A stretch of 64,000 nucleotides of DNA from Cristatella mucedo (lineage: Eukaryota; Bryozoa; Phylactolaemata; Cristatellidae): assembly GCA_009760855.2 (NCBI GenBank), contig WPIO01000004.1, positions 11,260,001-11,324,000 of the forward strand, in the 5' to 3' direction. The translations under genes were made by a program, and so were the position numbers. Below are positions 1-10,486 of this stretch, one piece after another. Position 1 is the stretch's first letter. Every line of letters begins with the position of its first letter. The notes beneath the pieces are model-generated. The model worked only from the letters and a program-made list of their open reading frames with translations. It was not told the DNA's origin and did not search any database.

Positions 1-1075
1 TAACTATTGGGCTGACAGTGACTTTCCGGAATATAGTCAGGCCTCGAAACCCATCTATCCTGCCACCTGCTACGAAGTCAATCTCAGGCCACCTTCACCT
101 CGGGAGAGCAACTACACTAAAACATCCATGCCAGCTTTTAGTGTTGGGAGAGACTAGATACAACACTCTGGGCAATCATGCGAAAGAAATGGAGGATGCC
201 ACTCAAAAAGTCAATGCCGATCGTGCCAACTGAAACTGAGAGAATACTTACAAAGGATGCGTCAGAGCACCAGATACCAGACGTGACAGACTACCAATGG
301 GCAGCTGAACGATTGCACTTGAAGTCCATTGGTCACAGAGCTCGACTTTGCATGCGCAAGTGAGGGTACAGACGACACAGGGAAGACAGAGCAAGCATAA
401 TTTGTTCTATACTTCTGAGGCTTATAGGTTTGAACAGATGACTGCTAATGGTCGGTTTTTGCTTATGATGACGTAGACAGGGGGCTCGTGTATCACACCC
501 CTCACTGATTCATCTGCTAATAGCTCATGGGGGGGACAACATAGCAGCATCACTAATGTGAGATCAGCCAGAATCCTAACCACCTAGCTTCAGTTGTGCA
601 GAAGAAAAATGAACGATTTCATGGTCAATGCCTGCTGGGAGATGCTAGCATTCGGCACCAGGGGCCAGGGTTCAGCTTCCAAGACTAACAATACTTATCC
701 TTTAATTGGACAAACGCAATGTCAAGGTCATGCGGGCCTCCCCATGTTAAGCTTTAACATGCCTGTCCGTTGTCTAAGCCTTTCTTTCTTATCGGTCACC
801 TATCTGTAACTGGTAATCTCTAAGTCACAGCAAACGTATTTCATGTCTGGGAAACAGCAGCGATTCAATAGGGACATTTCTACTAGAGTCCTAAGAGCTA
901 AAACACCTATCACAGCCAGTGCCAAGCCCACTGCCAATTACATGTAAGTTACATAAAAGTTGCTTTGAAATTACAACATTCTTACTGGCAGCAGTAACAG
1001 TGGACCCTCTTAACAAAATGTCTTCTCCATAAGCAAAGTCACCGACCCTGCCAGCATAGTGAGCACGCACGCACA
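1..1075. other. intergenic, no recognised feature
   Basis: Short open frames occur on both strands but none resembles a known protein or has convincing codon structure. No repeat family seen elsewhere in the window is recognisable here. Confidence 0.5.
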
Positions 1076-1077
1076 CT

Positions 1078-1100
1078 GACACACACACACACACACACAC
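1078..1100. repeat. (AC)n microsatellite
   Basis: About 11 AC units interrupted only at the edges, within CA/CG-rich sequence. The Val-Cys frames across it are an artefact of the repeat. Confidence 0.9.
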
Positions 1101-2418
1101 GGACGCACACAAAAAACCGATTCAAGCTTGAAACTCTGCTGGTACAGCGCATTCAGCCGAGCAAACAATAACAGTCCTCTAAAAGAAACAGACAGACAGC
1201 CACGACAAAGTGAATGCGACGCTAGACAATAATGATAAGTATGAGCAGCAGCTTCAATGCATGGATACCGCCAATTGAGGACAGCGTCAAAATCAGCAAG
1301 TGAATACACACTTCACTTCTCAAAAAAGATTTGAGTTTCACAAGAGCTCGACAGTCCAAAGGCAAGAGTCAGGCGTGGCGCAAGCAAAAGAAAAGTACAG
1401 TGGATCTCGGCGGCTCGGCGGAGCGCGAGCTGCAGCGTTATTGCTGAGCTCCCCAGTATCATCAGGGACATCATACGAGTATCATGCGACAGTATGTCGC
1501 ATCATTCGACGAGCCTCTTGTTGCTTTGGCATAATTCGGGCAGCTCACGGCTGCCTTGTGCACACAGAGAAAGAAAAGGTGACCACAGCCTATTGTGTCC
1601 ATTGTTCGGTGGCAACTGTTTTGGGCCACGCGAATAAACAGCGACCCCTGCTATGGCTTGGAGAACATCGCGTTCGATTTCCCTAGTCCAATAATCACTG
1701 CCGCCCGGCCACTGCTGCCCCAAGCAGTACGTCAGCTGCAGGCTAAACGGCTGCACGCTTCCCGTCTTGTGGAATCGCACCATCCACCAGCTGTCAGCCT
1801 TCAGCCTTCAGGTGAACGAGCACCTCGTCGCATCCTGCTCGAAGCAGCTCATCCTGACGTAATGAACTGCTTGCCTTGTGCGCACAGCTACCCCAAACCT
1901 CGGTCAGCCGATCGCGCAGGCAGCTGGGATGGGGGCAGCAGACATTGGCTCAGCGCGCATTAGAACACGTGCGCCAAACGCCTCGAGAGCACCGAGCAGT
2001 GTGCAACGGGCAAACAAAATGCAGCAGCATTGACAGCTCTGGTAATTGCCCTAGCGGAAATGCAGAGGAAATCGTAGTGCCAGCAGGAATAATGGCTGCA
2101 TGGGGGTGGGCACGATAGATGACTGGTCACCGGAACACGAAGGCCCCACTGCCATGCTGGCCGGCCGAAGCGCTGCTAGACAGCAGCCGCAGCTCCGTAA
2201 GCCTGCATCGGGTGCGGTTTCTCTACTTCGTAAGTGGCAAAGACAGTTGGCTATTGGTTGGCATGCAGCCACAGCTGAGCATGGAGAGCGATCGGTTGCA
2301 CGAAGCCATTTGCCCTACCCCCTCCCCAGCAAGATCGAGTGGCCTTCAGCTCCTGCTGATGCTTCTGCTGCCGCACGGTGTTGGATGTGCTGCTGCGACA
2401 GCGGTTCAAGAAACACCA
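1101..2418. other. intergenic, moderately GC-rich, nothing identified
   Basis: No conserved coding block, RNA gene or repeat copy was recognised. Several overlapping open frames of 90-130 codons exist on both strands but have unrelated low-complexity composition. Confidence 0.4.
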
Positions 2419-2500
2419 TGATAACAATACATCTGATATAGCACCCTCTGAGAACTCAATCTCTTTCTAGGCACTTTACATTTGCTGCAAAGGAAGCACA
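2419..2500 (-). mobile_element. LINE 3' tail fragment
   Basis: The reverse complement carries the tail block seen many times in this window: GCAAATGTAAAGTGCCTAG, AAAGAGATTGAGTTCTC, then an (ATT)-like end. This is the 3' end of an L2/CR1-like LINE, 5'-truncated. A second degraded start of the same tail lies at 2537-2575. Confidence 0.75.
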
Positions 2501-2699
2501 ACCATAGCGCTATAAGGTTACGTCCGGATCCCTCCGCAATAATCATAATAATACATTCGTATAGTGCCCTCACATCGCCCTGCAATCTTTCTGCATTACC
2601 CTGCAACTTATGTTGGACAGCTGGCAGGGATCGAAGCTTGAAGCAACGGGGTGGGAGGGACGTTGACAACGCGATAATCGCATGGTGGGGTGTGGGGGT

Positions 2700-3600
2700 G
2701 TGCACCCAGCAGTAGCTGGTGCAGTCCAGGCTAGTCGGAGGCCCGAGGGGAGCGGCTACTCGGCCAAGCTGTAGCGGCCTTCTTCTCTAAGCATTCAGCG
2801 GCGGCGAGCCGCGACCACGGCGCCAGCGGCCAGGTGGAAGCGCTCGGCAGCTCGGCAGCTGTGTGCAGCGACGGCGGCGCGGCTGCAGCGGCCGGCACGG
2901 ACGCTGCAGCCGGGGAACAAAGCGAGCCGTGCGGGCCTGCGAAGCAGACGACGTCGCACCGACTCCGCGCGCGGCCTCCGCGCGGTCTGCGGCCGCCGCC
3001 GCTGCGGGCCAGGCGAAGCGCAGAGGGCGCCGCGCGACGCGCCGGCGGCGACGACGCCACGCGCGGCATCGTCGTTCGCAAGCTCGGCAAGAAGAGCCGC
3101 CGGAAGCGGCCGCAGCGACCGGCGACGATGACGGTCGCGGGGTGCGCACGCACGAGCTCCGGCCCGGCAGCGGCCGTACGAAGAAGACGACGCCGCCGCC
3201 GCCGCCGCCGCCGCCGTCTGCGGAGCGGCGCGCGCACGGCTCGGACGCTGCTCCGAACGGGAGTGGCGACTGCACTGCGCGCCAGACGCGCGCGCGCGGG
3301 CTACGTCCCCCGGCGGGCGGCCAGTCTTCACCGTCACAATGGGCCTGGCCACGTCCGCTCGCCTCGCAAAAGCGGCGCGCTCGGCGAGCGCTGGGCGTGC
3401 AACGCGCTCACCTCTAAGGATACGTTTCCGCACTGGCAGAGTAGAGCAGCAGCAGCACCGCTTCTGTGCGGCACCGGTCGCTTATGGCTCGTCGGGGCGA
3501 CACACCCCGGCGGCAGCGGCCGGCGAATCCGTTGATGCGGCTGGGGGCATATCCGGTATCCTGACGAGTCCCGCCCGCCTCCCCCAACCCTAGAGGTCAG
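2700..3600. promoter_or_regulatory. CpG-island-like GC-rich block
   Basis: This is a very GC-rich block with dense CpG and many GCGGCGG and CGCGCG motifs, including (GCC)n at 3190-3215. Long open frames on all six frames here are Ala/Arg/Pro-rich by-products of the composition. It resembles a promoter island, but no adjoining first exon could be identified on either strand. Confidence 0.45.
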
Positions 3601-3810
3601 CCAGCTAGCGTTCCCGCAGCGCGCCTCTCGGCCGTCCCCGCCCTGCCCGCTCTGCTCGGACGCTTACGTTCTCCGGTAGTTCTGAGCGTGGCTTGAGTAG
3701 AAGCGACGAGCGAAAGCGAAGCGGAAGACGGCAACACTGCTTTCTGCACCATCGCCGCCGCCGCTGCGAAGGCTTTCTGTAACGGGAGCCACCAGCCAAC
3801 AGAATCGGCG

Positions 3811-3878
<68 letters not shown>
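3811..3878. repeat. (CTG)n trinucleotide repeat, about 22 units
   Basis: Uninterrupted CTG/CAG repeat of 68 bases. It reads as poly-Leu, poly-Cys or poly-Ala on one strand and poly-Gln, poly-Ser or poly-Ala on the other. No flanking protein similarity supports it being coding. Confidence 0.93.
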
Positions 3879-3880
<2 letters not shown>

Positions 3881-4100
3881 CCGCTCAGCGTAGACGACCG
3901 GACGGCGGCTAAACGTAACACGGCTGTCTATTGCGGGCTACGCGTTGGGATGTTTGCACGGCGTCACAGCTTCGTGGCGCCGATTAAAATGAGGCTTTTC
4001 CCGGCTACGATCCCGAATCCAATGGGCTCGTTGGAGCTGCATCACTTTTCAGGCGTAATACAGCCTTTACAATGGATCACTTGTCACAGTGTCCATAAAG

Positions 4101-4310
4101 CGTACCGAAAGGCAAACTAATTCTTATAAATATATTGAGCGCTAAATTGAGCCTCCGAGGTGCGTACAGGGTGCCACTATACTGCAGGCCGGGTGAGGTT
4201 AGGGCAAAGTTCCGGAAGGCAAAATAACTCATATCAATACTGAGCGCCAAATTGAGCCAAAAAGGTGCGTATACGGTGCCACTATTCTGCAGGCCGAGTG
4301 AGGCTGTGGT
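4101..4310. repeat. two-unit diverged tandem repeat, 107-bp period
   Basis: Two copies share GGCAAA, TGAGCGC.AAATTGAGCC, AGGTGCGTA, GGTGCCACTAT and CTGCAGGCCG in the same order, offset by 107 bp (4111 and 4218). They differ at many positions, so the duplication is old. Confidence 0.8.
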
Positions 4311-4627
4311 ATTACCCCGCAACGAGAATGTAAAACCCGTGCCTCCCACCATGAGTGGAGACAAAGTCGGAGACGGAATAGCCACCAGGATTCGCTGGCA
4401 AGACTTTTCTCTGGTAAGCGACCCCTGGCAACTAAAGTAACATAGGCTGGTCATTCCTTCTGACAGAGCGAAACAGCGTTCTCTTGTGAGGGTTCGTTTG
4501 CATGCGAAAAAATCGAATGCGGAGTTGCACTAATGGCTGTCTCTTGTTACTTAGCCAGCAAAAAACAGGAAAAGAAGTCCGCTGTGTTTCTTCTTTGTAA
4601 TCAAAGTGTGGTTTGGTGTTTTTTCTG

Positions 4628-4631
<4 letters not shown>

Positions 4632-4692
<61 letters not shown>
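4632..4692. repeat. (TC)n-(TA)n compound microsatellite
   Basis: About 18 TC units run directly into about 13 TA units. Confidence 0.93.
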
Positions 4693-4693
<1 letters not shown>

Positions 4694-4699
4694 TTCGCC

Positions 4700-5628
4700 G
4701 TCAAGTTTTGTATACTTCTCCTGCTGCTCTTAATCCTTCTAGTCATTTGCTTCCGACAGTTCTAAAGTTGTTAAAATCCTAGAGCTTGTTTTCATATTTT
4801 TTAACGCAGGAACGATTTTTCGAGATTTTTCGCCGGATTCGGGGGCGAATCAAAATCTTTCTGCTAGTACCCAATGGGGATTCACTATTCATGTTACAAG
4901 CAGCCTGGGTTACGAACACAGTCCCAGAACGTCTTCGGTTCGTTACCAGTGACACATCAGCGCAAGTATCTGACATTCGAATGAGGACTGAGCAGGCACG
5001 CACAGGCGGGTACGCACCGTACTTTTTTCATACGTAACGCTAGCTCGCGCTTGGGCCCACCGCGTGGCCCGGTGCTGCTACCATCTCGGACCAACCAGAC
5101 CAAGCCGTGCGGCTCTACTGTCAGTGTGGGAAGTGGACGCCGCTCTGCGCGCGCGCGTGAATTCTTCCGCCCCTATTCAGCTCCTACGCTAGCGTGCAAC
5201 GCTGCGCCAACGGTCGGTCATGGGGCCGCGTACGAAAAGCGCGCTAGTTGTCGGCTATTGTAGCCTAAGGCTAACCGCCCGGATGACGCATGAGCGAAGA
5301 GAGCCCAGGTAAACGACGGAAAACCCCTCCCCCTAATCAGGATGCGGGTAGCGATTGCGACTCGCCGTAATAAAAAAAAGGGGGGGATGCATACTTGGGA
5401 ATATCGTTAATCGCGAAGAATTGCTAGAGGCTAGCGCATCATTGTAGTGGCGGAGGATTCAGTCGTCGTCGACGCGATACTAAACTCAGGTACTTCCTGG
5501 AAAACTTCGTGCTTATTTCACAACGATCCGACTATCAGAGCCGCACGATAAACTAACAATTAAAAGTCGCGACGTTAGCGCCCGTCAGCCGGGCTGTCAG
5601 ATGATCCTCCGTCTTTGTTAACAATCGG
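4700..5628. other. intergenic, no recognised feature
   Basis: Mixed AT-rich and GC-rich sequence. No coding similarity, repeat family copy or RNA gene recognised. Confidence 0.4.
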
Positions 5629-5785
5629 TTTTGGCCTAGTGGTGTGGTGCTTGCTCTTCGCCACCCGGGTCGTGGGTTCGAGTCTTGCAGTGGGAGATCC
5701 TTTATTGCCCACTGCAAGCAAGCGGTGGCGATAGCCGCTAAGGCTCTTCTGTCGCTCACAATAAATGAGGCTGCTGAATCAGCTA
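5629..5785 (+). mobile_element. tRNA-derived SINE, family A
   Basis: The head has a tRNA-like box A region (GGCCTAGTGGTG) and a clear box B (GGGTTCGAGTC). It is followed by the family-specific body GATCCTTTATTGCC, GGTGGCGATAGCCG, AAGGCTCTTCTGTCGCT and the tail GAGGCTG.TGAATCAGCT. The same order recurs at 11840, 13677 and 60098 (+) and at 46009, 50111 and 52562 (-). Confidence 0.85.
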
Positions 5786-6089
5786 GCCTTTTTTCTCGTT
5801 TTTTAGGAATACATAGCAATGCTCACCTGCCCCAGTTCGCCTGCATCTAGATGCGACTGGACTGCAGTCGTTGTGGAACGGCCTGCTCGCTTGCGAGCCC
5901 AGGCCGTTCCTCCTCCTGAGGGCTGCAGAGAAGTTCCACTCCAAAAATGCCTGCACAGCACTTTTGCAGCATTTTCGCAGCCAATCATTATTTTCGCTCA
6001 TTACTAGGTCGGCCGGCATCCGGTTTTTCTTTGTCATCATGAGTAGTGACCATCCTTACCACTTGCGAATAATTTAGCTGGAGAAAATA

Positions 6090-7012
6090 TTGATTGTGAT
6101 TAAGAAATTGGAAAGGTTAACGCTGAAAATCAGCTCTGCCAGCATATCTTCTGTTGAATCTTTACGAAATCCATGTGTCTTGTTCTAAAGTGACCTTTTA
6201 TTACACGACCACACCAGCTCCACGGTCAAGTCTGCCTACTTTCAGCTACATAACATTGCTAAAATTCGGGCTTGTTTAGACAGGGATACCACATCTAGGT
6301 TGGTCCATACATTTTTGACATCCCGTCTTGACTTCTGTAACTCACTGCTTGCTGGTCTACCGGCCTGTGCGCCCAGGCGCTTAAAGCTGGTGCGGTGCAA
6401 AACTCTGCAGCTAGGCTTGTCAGTCGTGAGCGTCGCAGTTGCCACATCACACCACTTCTCTCCGACCTGCACTGGCTGCCAGTCAGCAACGCATCGACTT
6501 CAAAGTTTTGTCACTCACTTTTAGGTCCTTCATTCTTTGGCTCCAGCCTACCTATCAGATCTACTTTCCAACCAGGCTAAGCATCGTACCACCTGCTTTT
6601 CGGAATCTGTTTACCTATACCTCGTACAAACCTCAAATCCTTTGGAGACCGTGCATTTAGTTCGCATGCTCCCAAAGCCTGGAACTCCCTCCTGACTTGC
6701 ATCAGAACATCCCCTAACTGGACGGCATTTAAAAAGAACTCTAAAACACACCTATTTAGGACAGCATTTAGTGGGTCCCTGTGATTCGACCTTTATGTAT
6801 GTTCTTATACGTGCTGACACTGTGGATGCTGCCACTAACCATACTTGCATGCTGACCCTGTGCATGTCACCCCTAACCATGTTACTCATGTTTTTATTGA
6901 ACATGCTATCACGTACCATTCGAACGTGCTTCAACTGCAGCAAATGTAAATCGCCTAGAAAGAGATTGAGTTCTCTGAGGGCGCTTTGTCAAATGTATCA
7001 ATATTACTATTA
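6090..7012 (+). mobile_element. L2/CR1-like LINE, 3' part (RT end, 3' UTR, tail)
   Basis: Broken frames encode the end of a LINE reverse transcriptase: FLTSRLDFCNSLLAGLPAC, then the HIT.LLSDLHWLPV region in another frame. Next come a 3' UTR with GTCACCCCTAACCATG and the terminal AAATCGCCTAGAAAGAG, TTGAGTTCTCTGAGGGCGC, ending in an ATTACTATTA tail. Frameshifts show it is inactive, and the 5' part is missing. Confidence 0.88.
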
Positions 7013-8876
7013 ATTACGAAACAAGTTTTACTCTTCCCACCACGTCTAACGCGACATAATAACTTTGCATTGTCCTCGATCGAGCCATTCCGGCGGCGGC
7101 CGAGTGCTCAGTGTGGCGTCGTAGAATGCTACTCCGACGTTGTTTGTTCAAATCGAGTCTGCGGAGGAATACCATTTGCCGCTCAGTTAACGTGACACCA
7201 ACAGCGATCGGGTGGCCCTCGGCGTCAGCGTGGCAGTTGGGGCTAGCAGAAAATGCAAAGAGTGCAACTCATATATGTCGCCAAGCCAGAGCGATTTGGT
7301 TGCGGTCGCATCCTTTCCAGTGATTTTCAGACAGCGGAAGACAGCTGCTTCATGTTGTTGCTTAGCGGACTTTGTCGCCATCCTTCGATCGCCGTTTTCT
7401 TCCACTTTCACGCCCACTTCAGCTTCCGCTTTTGCATGTGTCTTTCTTCCACTTGGACGGAAACGATTGATTCTAGGTGAGTTTAGTCCTTAGATCACAT
7501 TCGATTCGATTAGCTGCATTGGATGCGCTGAAAGGGTGACCGTCAGTGGATTCGAACGTCCTGTTTATACAGCTGTAGAAAAGTCGCAGCAACTGTCGCT
7601 CAACTCGCAGCGGGCTAAAAAATAAAGGATTCGCCTACTGCAAGGCTCGACGACGACATCCCACGACCTGAACCCGAGAAGCGCAAGGCGCCAATCTTCT
7701 CCTCGGCCAAGATCCGCCCCGAATATCTGCGAGCGATAGGAGCGAGCCGTCGCCATTGGTCAACGCAGAGCCGCTCGGTCGCGAGATCCTATCGGATCGC
7801 TCGCACTACACGAACCCGGTCGCGGGATGGGGTGCGCCATTCCTGCAGCAGGCCATGCCGCGATGCCAGCTGCATGCGGCGGCGGTGGCGAACGTCGCCA
7901 ACGCACTCCGCGGCTACATAGATGCGGCGGTCGAATTAGCCAGACTTCACTTTTTTTTAATCTCGCTAGGTCCGCGAAGGAGTCTGGCTACGCAGGCTAC
8001 GTGACTCCGTCGCCAGAGCCTCGTAAAGCCCGAGAGAAGGTCTTGCAGACCGCGAGTGCTCGCGTGTTCGCATCGACTTCTAAGGCTGCCCTTTAATCGG
8101 ACGGCTCCTGCGAACCTCGAGCCGCAGCGCTCTGCTTCGGTGCGGTGCGCAGGCGGGCATGCAGCTTTCGTCAGACCCAGCTCGCCGGTCGCTTCCTGCT
8201 CCCGATTCACTGAATTTTCGCGTCAAGCAGCAGAGGCGTGGCGGCGGGATCTCCCAGCTACGAGGTCGACGAAGCGTCAAAATGCGGCCTTGCGCTAGCC
8301 ACCCACGAGGGTGCTGTTTTGTAGCGAACGCCTTCCTCTCTCGTGAAGTCAGCGATCGGTCGGCGGCTTCCTTCCGCTTCGCACGCATCCGCGGGAGCGG
8401 CTGCGGGCGGCTCCAGACCGCGCCCGCCCGCCGCCGTTCGGGCAAACAAAACGTAAGAAGCGGTTGCCAGGCCACCCAGCCGCCTGGTGACGTATGCCGG
8501 TTGTGCGCGTGCCTCGAGGAGTGGCTGACGAAGCGTAAGGGGGGCAGGCATTGTCCCCTGGTATGCAAACGATGGCTGAGCGAGAACCGCGACCGATACC
8601 GCACGTAGCCCGGAAATCAATCCAACGCCCGCACGATACAATCGGGGCTATTCGGCTTCCTTCAGCTTATTCAATGGCGTCGGCAAATTGCAGGCGGGTC
8701 ATCTAGAGTTACGACTACGAAGCCTAAAATTCCGACAGGCGCGGTCCCTTTTTAAGGTCATAATAGAGAACCGCGAACGACCTCCATTCCGGGCGGAAAC
8801 ACAGTCCTCAGGGTCAATTGTGGGCGGCCATTTGTTTCCTCTGCTCACCCGCCCTTGTCGCCGGGAAACGTCATAT
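7013..8876. other. intergenic, GC-rich from about 7750
   Basis: No repeat copy or coding similarity recognised. The segment 7750-8600 is rich in CpG and has several overlapping 80-170-codon open frames on both strands, as expected by chance in GC-rich sequence. Confidence 0.35.
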
Positions 8877-8877
8877 T

Positions 8878-8968
8878 TAATAATAATAATAATACATTTG
8901 ATACAGCGTCCTCATAGAACTCAATCTCTTTATAGGCACTTTATATTTGCTGCAAAGGAAGCGCGATC
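8878..8968 (-). mobile_element. LINE 3' tail fragment
   Basis: Starts with (TAA)n, then TACATTTGATACAGCG, CTCAATCTCTTTATAGGCAC and TTTGCTGCAAAGGAAGC. This is the reverse complement of the common LINE tail. Confidence 0.82.
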
Positions 8969-9835
8969 AAATGGCTAGTGGGAGATATTTGACGATTGCT
9001 CGTTTGCTACAAGAAGGCGAGCGACGTCAACGCACGAGCAGCCCCCCCCCGCCCGCCCGCCGCTTCTGCGAGCTCCGCTCCAGGTCGCTGGCGGCTAGTC
9101 GCTCGTTGGCCGCTGCCGTCCGCTCCCGCTATAGCAGCGTGCGGCTTGGATTCGCATCTCAAGCTTCCTGCGAGTCGGGCGAGTCCATTTCCTCTGCGAA
9201 CGCACGCGCTAGTTCGGCGTCCGTCGACGACGGCCTCTCGGTAAGCTCAACTTTCCAATATCGGGATTCGAGGCCTTCCGTCGCTATCTATCTTTCTTGC
9301 TTTCCCCCTCCTCCTTCTCCTCCTCCTCCTCCTCCTCCTCCTCCTCCTCCTCTTTCTCTTCTTCCGCGAAGTGAGAGAAGCACAAACGCGCCTCCATGCA
9401 ACTCTACGATCGCCACGGACGGCAGCAGCTGGCCACGTCTCCAGCGTGCCTCTAGCTCTCCGCCAGCGGCGCCGCACGTGACTCCGCTAGTCGCTCGCCG
9501 CCGCCCGCTTATCAAGCGAACCTGCACGCGACGGCGGCGGCAGCAGCAGCGGCGGCACTCTACCCTCCGGCAGCCGTACGACTAGCAGCGACTCGCGCTC
9601 TAGCCAACTTTCTTCCTTTTCCTCCATCACCTAGCGACGGATAAAGAAGTAATCGTTTCCTAGCCTTAATAATTCGGCAGCCTCTGAAAGAATAAAAACT
9701 TATCTCTGCCATCTTAATCTGACTGATCTAGCGCTGCCCCATCCTTGAATTTTGGCCAGAATAATAAAGGAACCTAACGCCACTAAGTATGTTAAGTGTC
9801 AAGGTTTGGCTTCGCCACTCGCTACGCTCTGACAT
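8969..9835. promoter_or_regulatory. GC-rich block with (CCT)n tract
   Basis: CpG-rich over 9030-9600, with a (CTC)n pyrimidine run at about 9307-9352. An open frame of 212 codons crosses it, but its Ser/Arg/Pro content reflects composition. No exon recognised. Confidence 0.3.
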
Positions 9836-10152
9836 AAGGCGGTCGCGTGTCTCCAGCCAGAGAAGTGCTGATGATGACCTCAACTTCAAAAAGCCGAGGG
9901 CTCCGGAGACACACTAAAGACCAGCTCGTTGCTGGGGCAGATGGCGGCGATGTAACTGAAGAAAATACAGCTCAGTACCGAGAATTTTCCGACGGTTTCT
10001 TTGCAGCTGTCCTTTGGAGCTGTATTGTCTTCAGTTACATCGCCGCCAACTGTCCCAGCAACGAGCTGGTCTTTAATGTGTCTCCGGAGCCCTCGGCTTT
10101 TTGAAGTTGAGGCCATCATCAGCACTTCTCTGGCTGGAGACGCGACCGCCTT
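9836..10152. mobile_element. foldback / MITE-like element with 137-bp inverted arms
   Basis: Left arm 9836-9973 and right arm 10017-10152 are inverted copies that differ at only about six positions, around a loop of about 43 nt. Outer ends read AAGGCGGTCGCG and CGCGACCGCCTT, and TA lies next to each end, suggesting a TA target duplication. No transposase frame is present. Mirror open frames on the two strands simply reflect the palindrome. Confidence 0.8.
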
Positions 10153-10486
10153 TAGCTGCAGTTCCATATCGCAAGATACCTTAAATGATCTCAAACTAGA
10201 GCACAATAAGTACACATAACTCATAGAAGAGCACCATCCCTGCTCCGTTGCACATGAGATTTCGCGACCTATCCGGTTCTTTATTGGCATTGACTCAGAA
10301 ATCCAGCCTTGCCTGCCATTAATTTAGTTAGAGAGGCTGTAGGTTATGATAGACAGACATCCGGCGTCCAAAGTCTCTAAGGACCAAACACCAACTGGCG
10401 CACTTTTGAAACGCCGCGAATAGGCACGTTTACTGCGAGCCGGAACAAGCAGTTCGATCCATTCGATTTCATGCCGTTTCGCAGAC
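10153..10486. other. intergenic, nothing identified
   Basis: No repeat, RNA or coding feature recognised between the foldback element and the tandem duplication. Confidence 0.5.

Noticed and set aside
2731..3535. Long open frames (160-233 codons) on both strands
   Set aside because: They overlap in almost every frame, consist of Ala/Arg/Pro/Gly, and follow from the very high GC content. No conserved motif.
3664..3921. Poly-alanine protein candidate
   Set aside because: Entirely due to the (CTG)22 repeat. Flanking residues show no family similarity.
8080..8641. Opposed 127-174-codon frames
   Set aside because: GC-rich by-products on both strands, with no splice structure or known motif.
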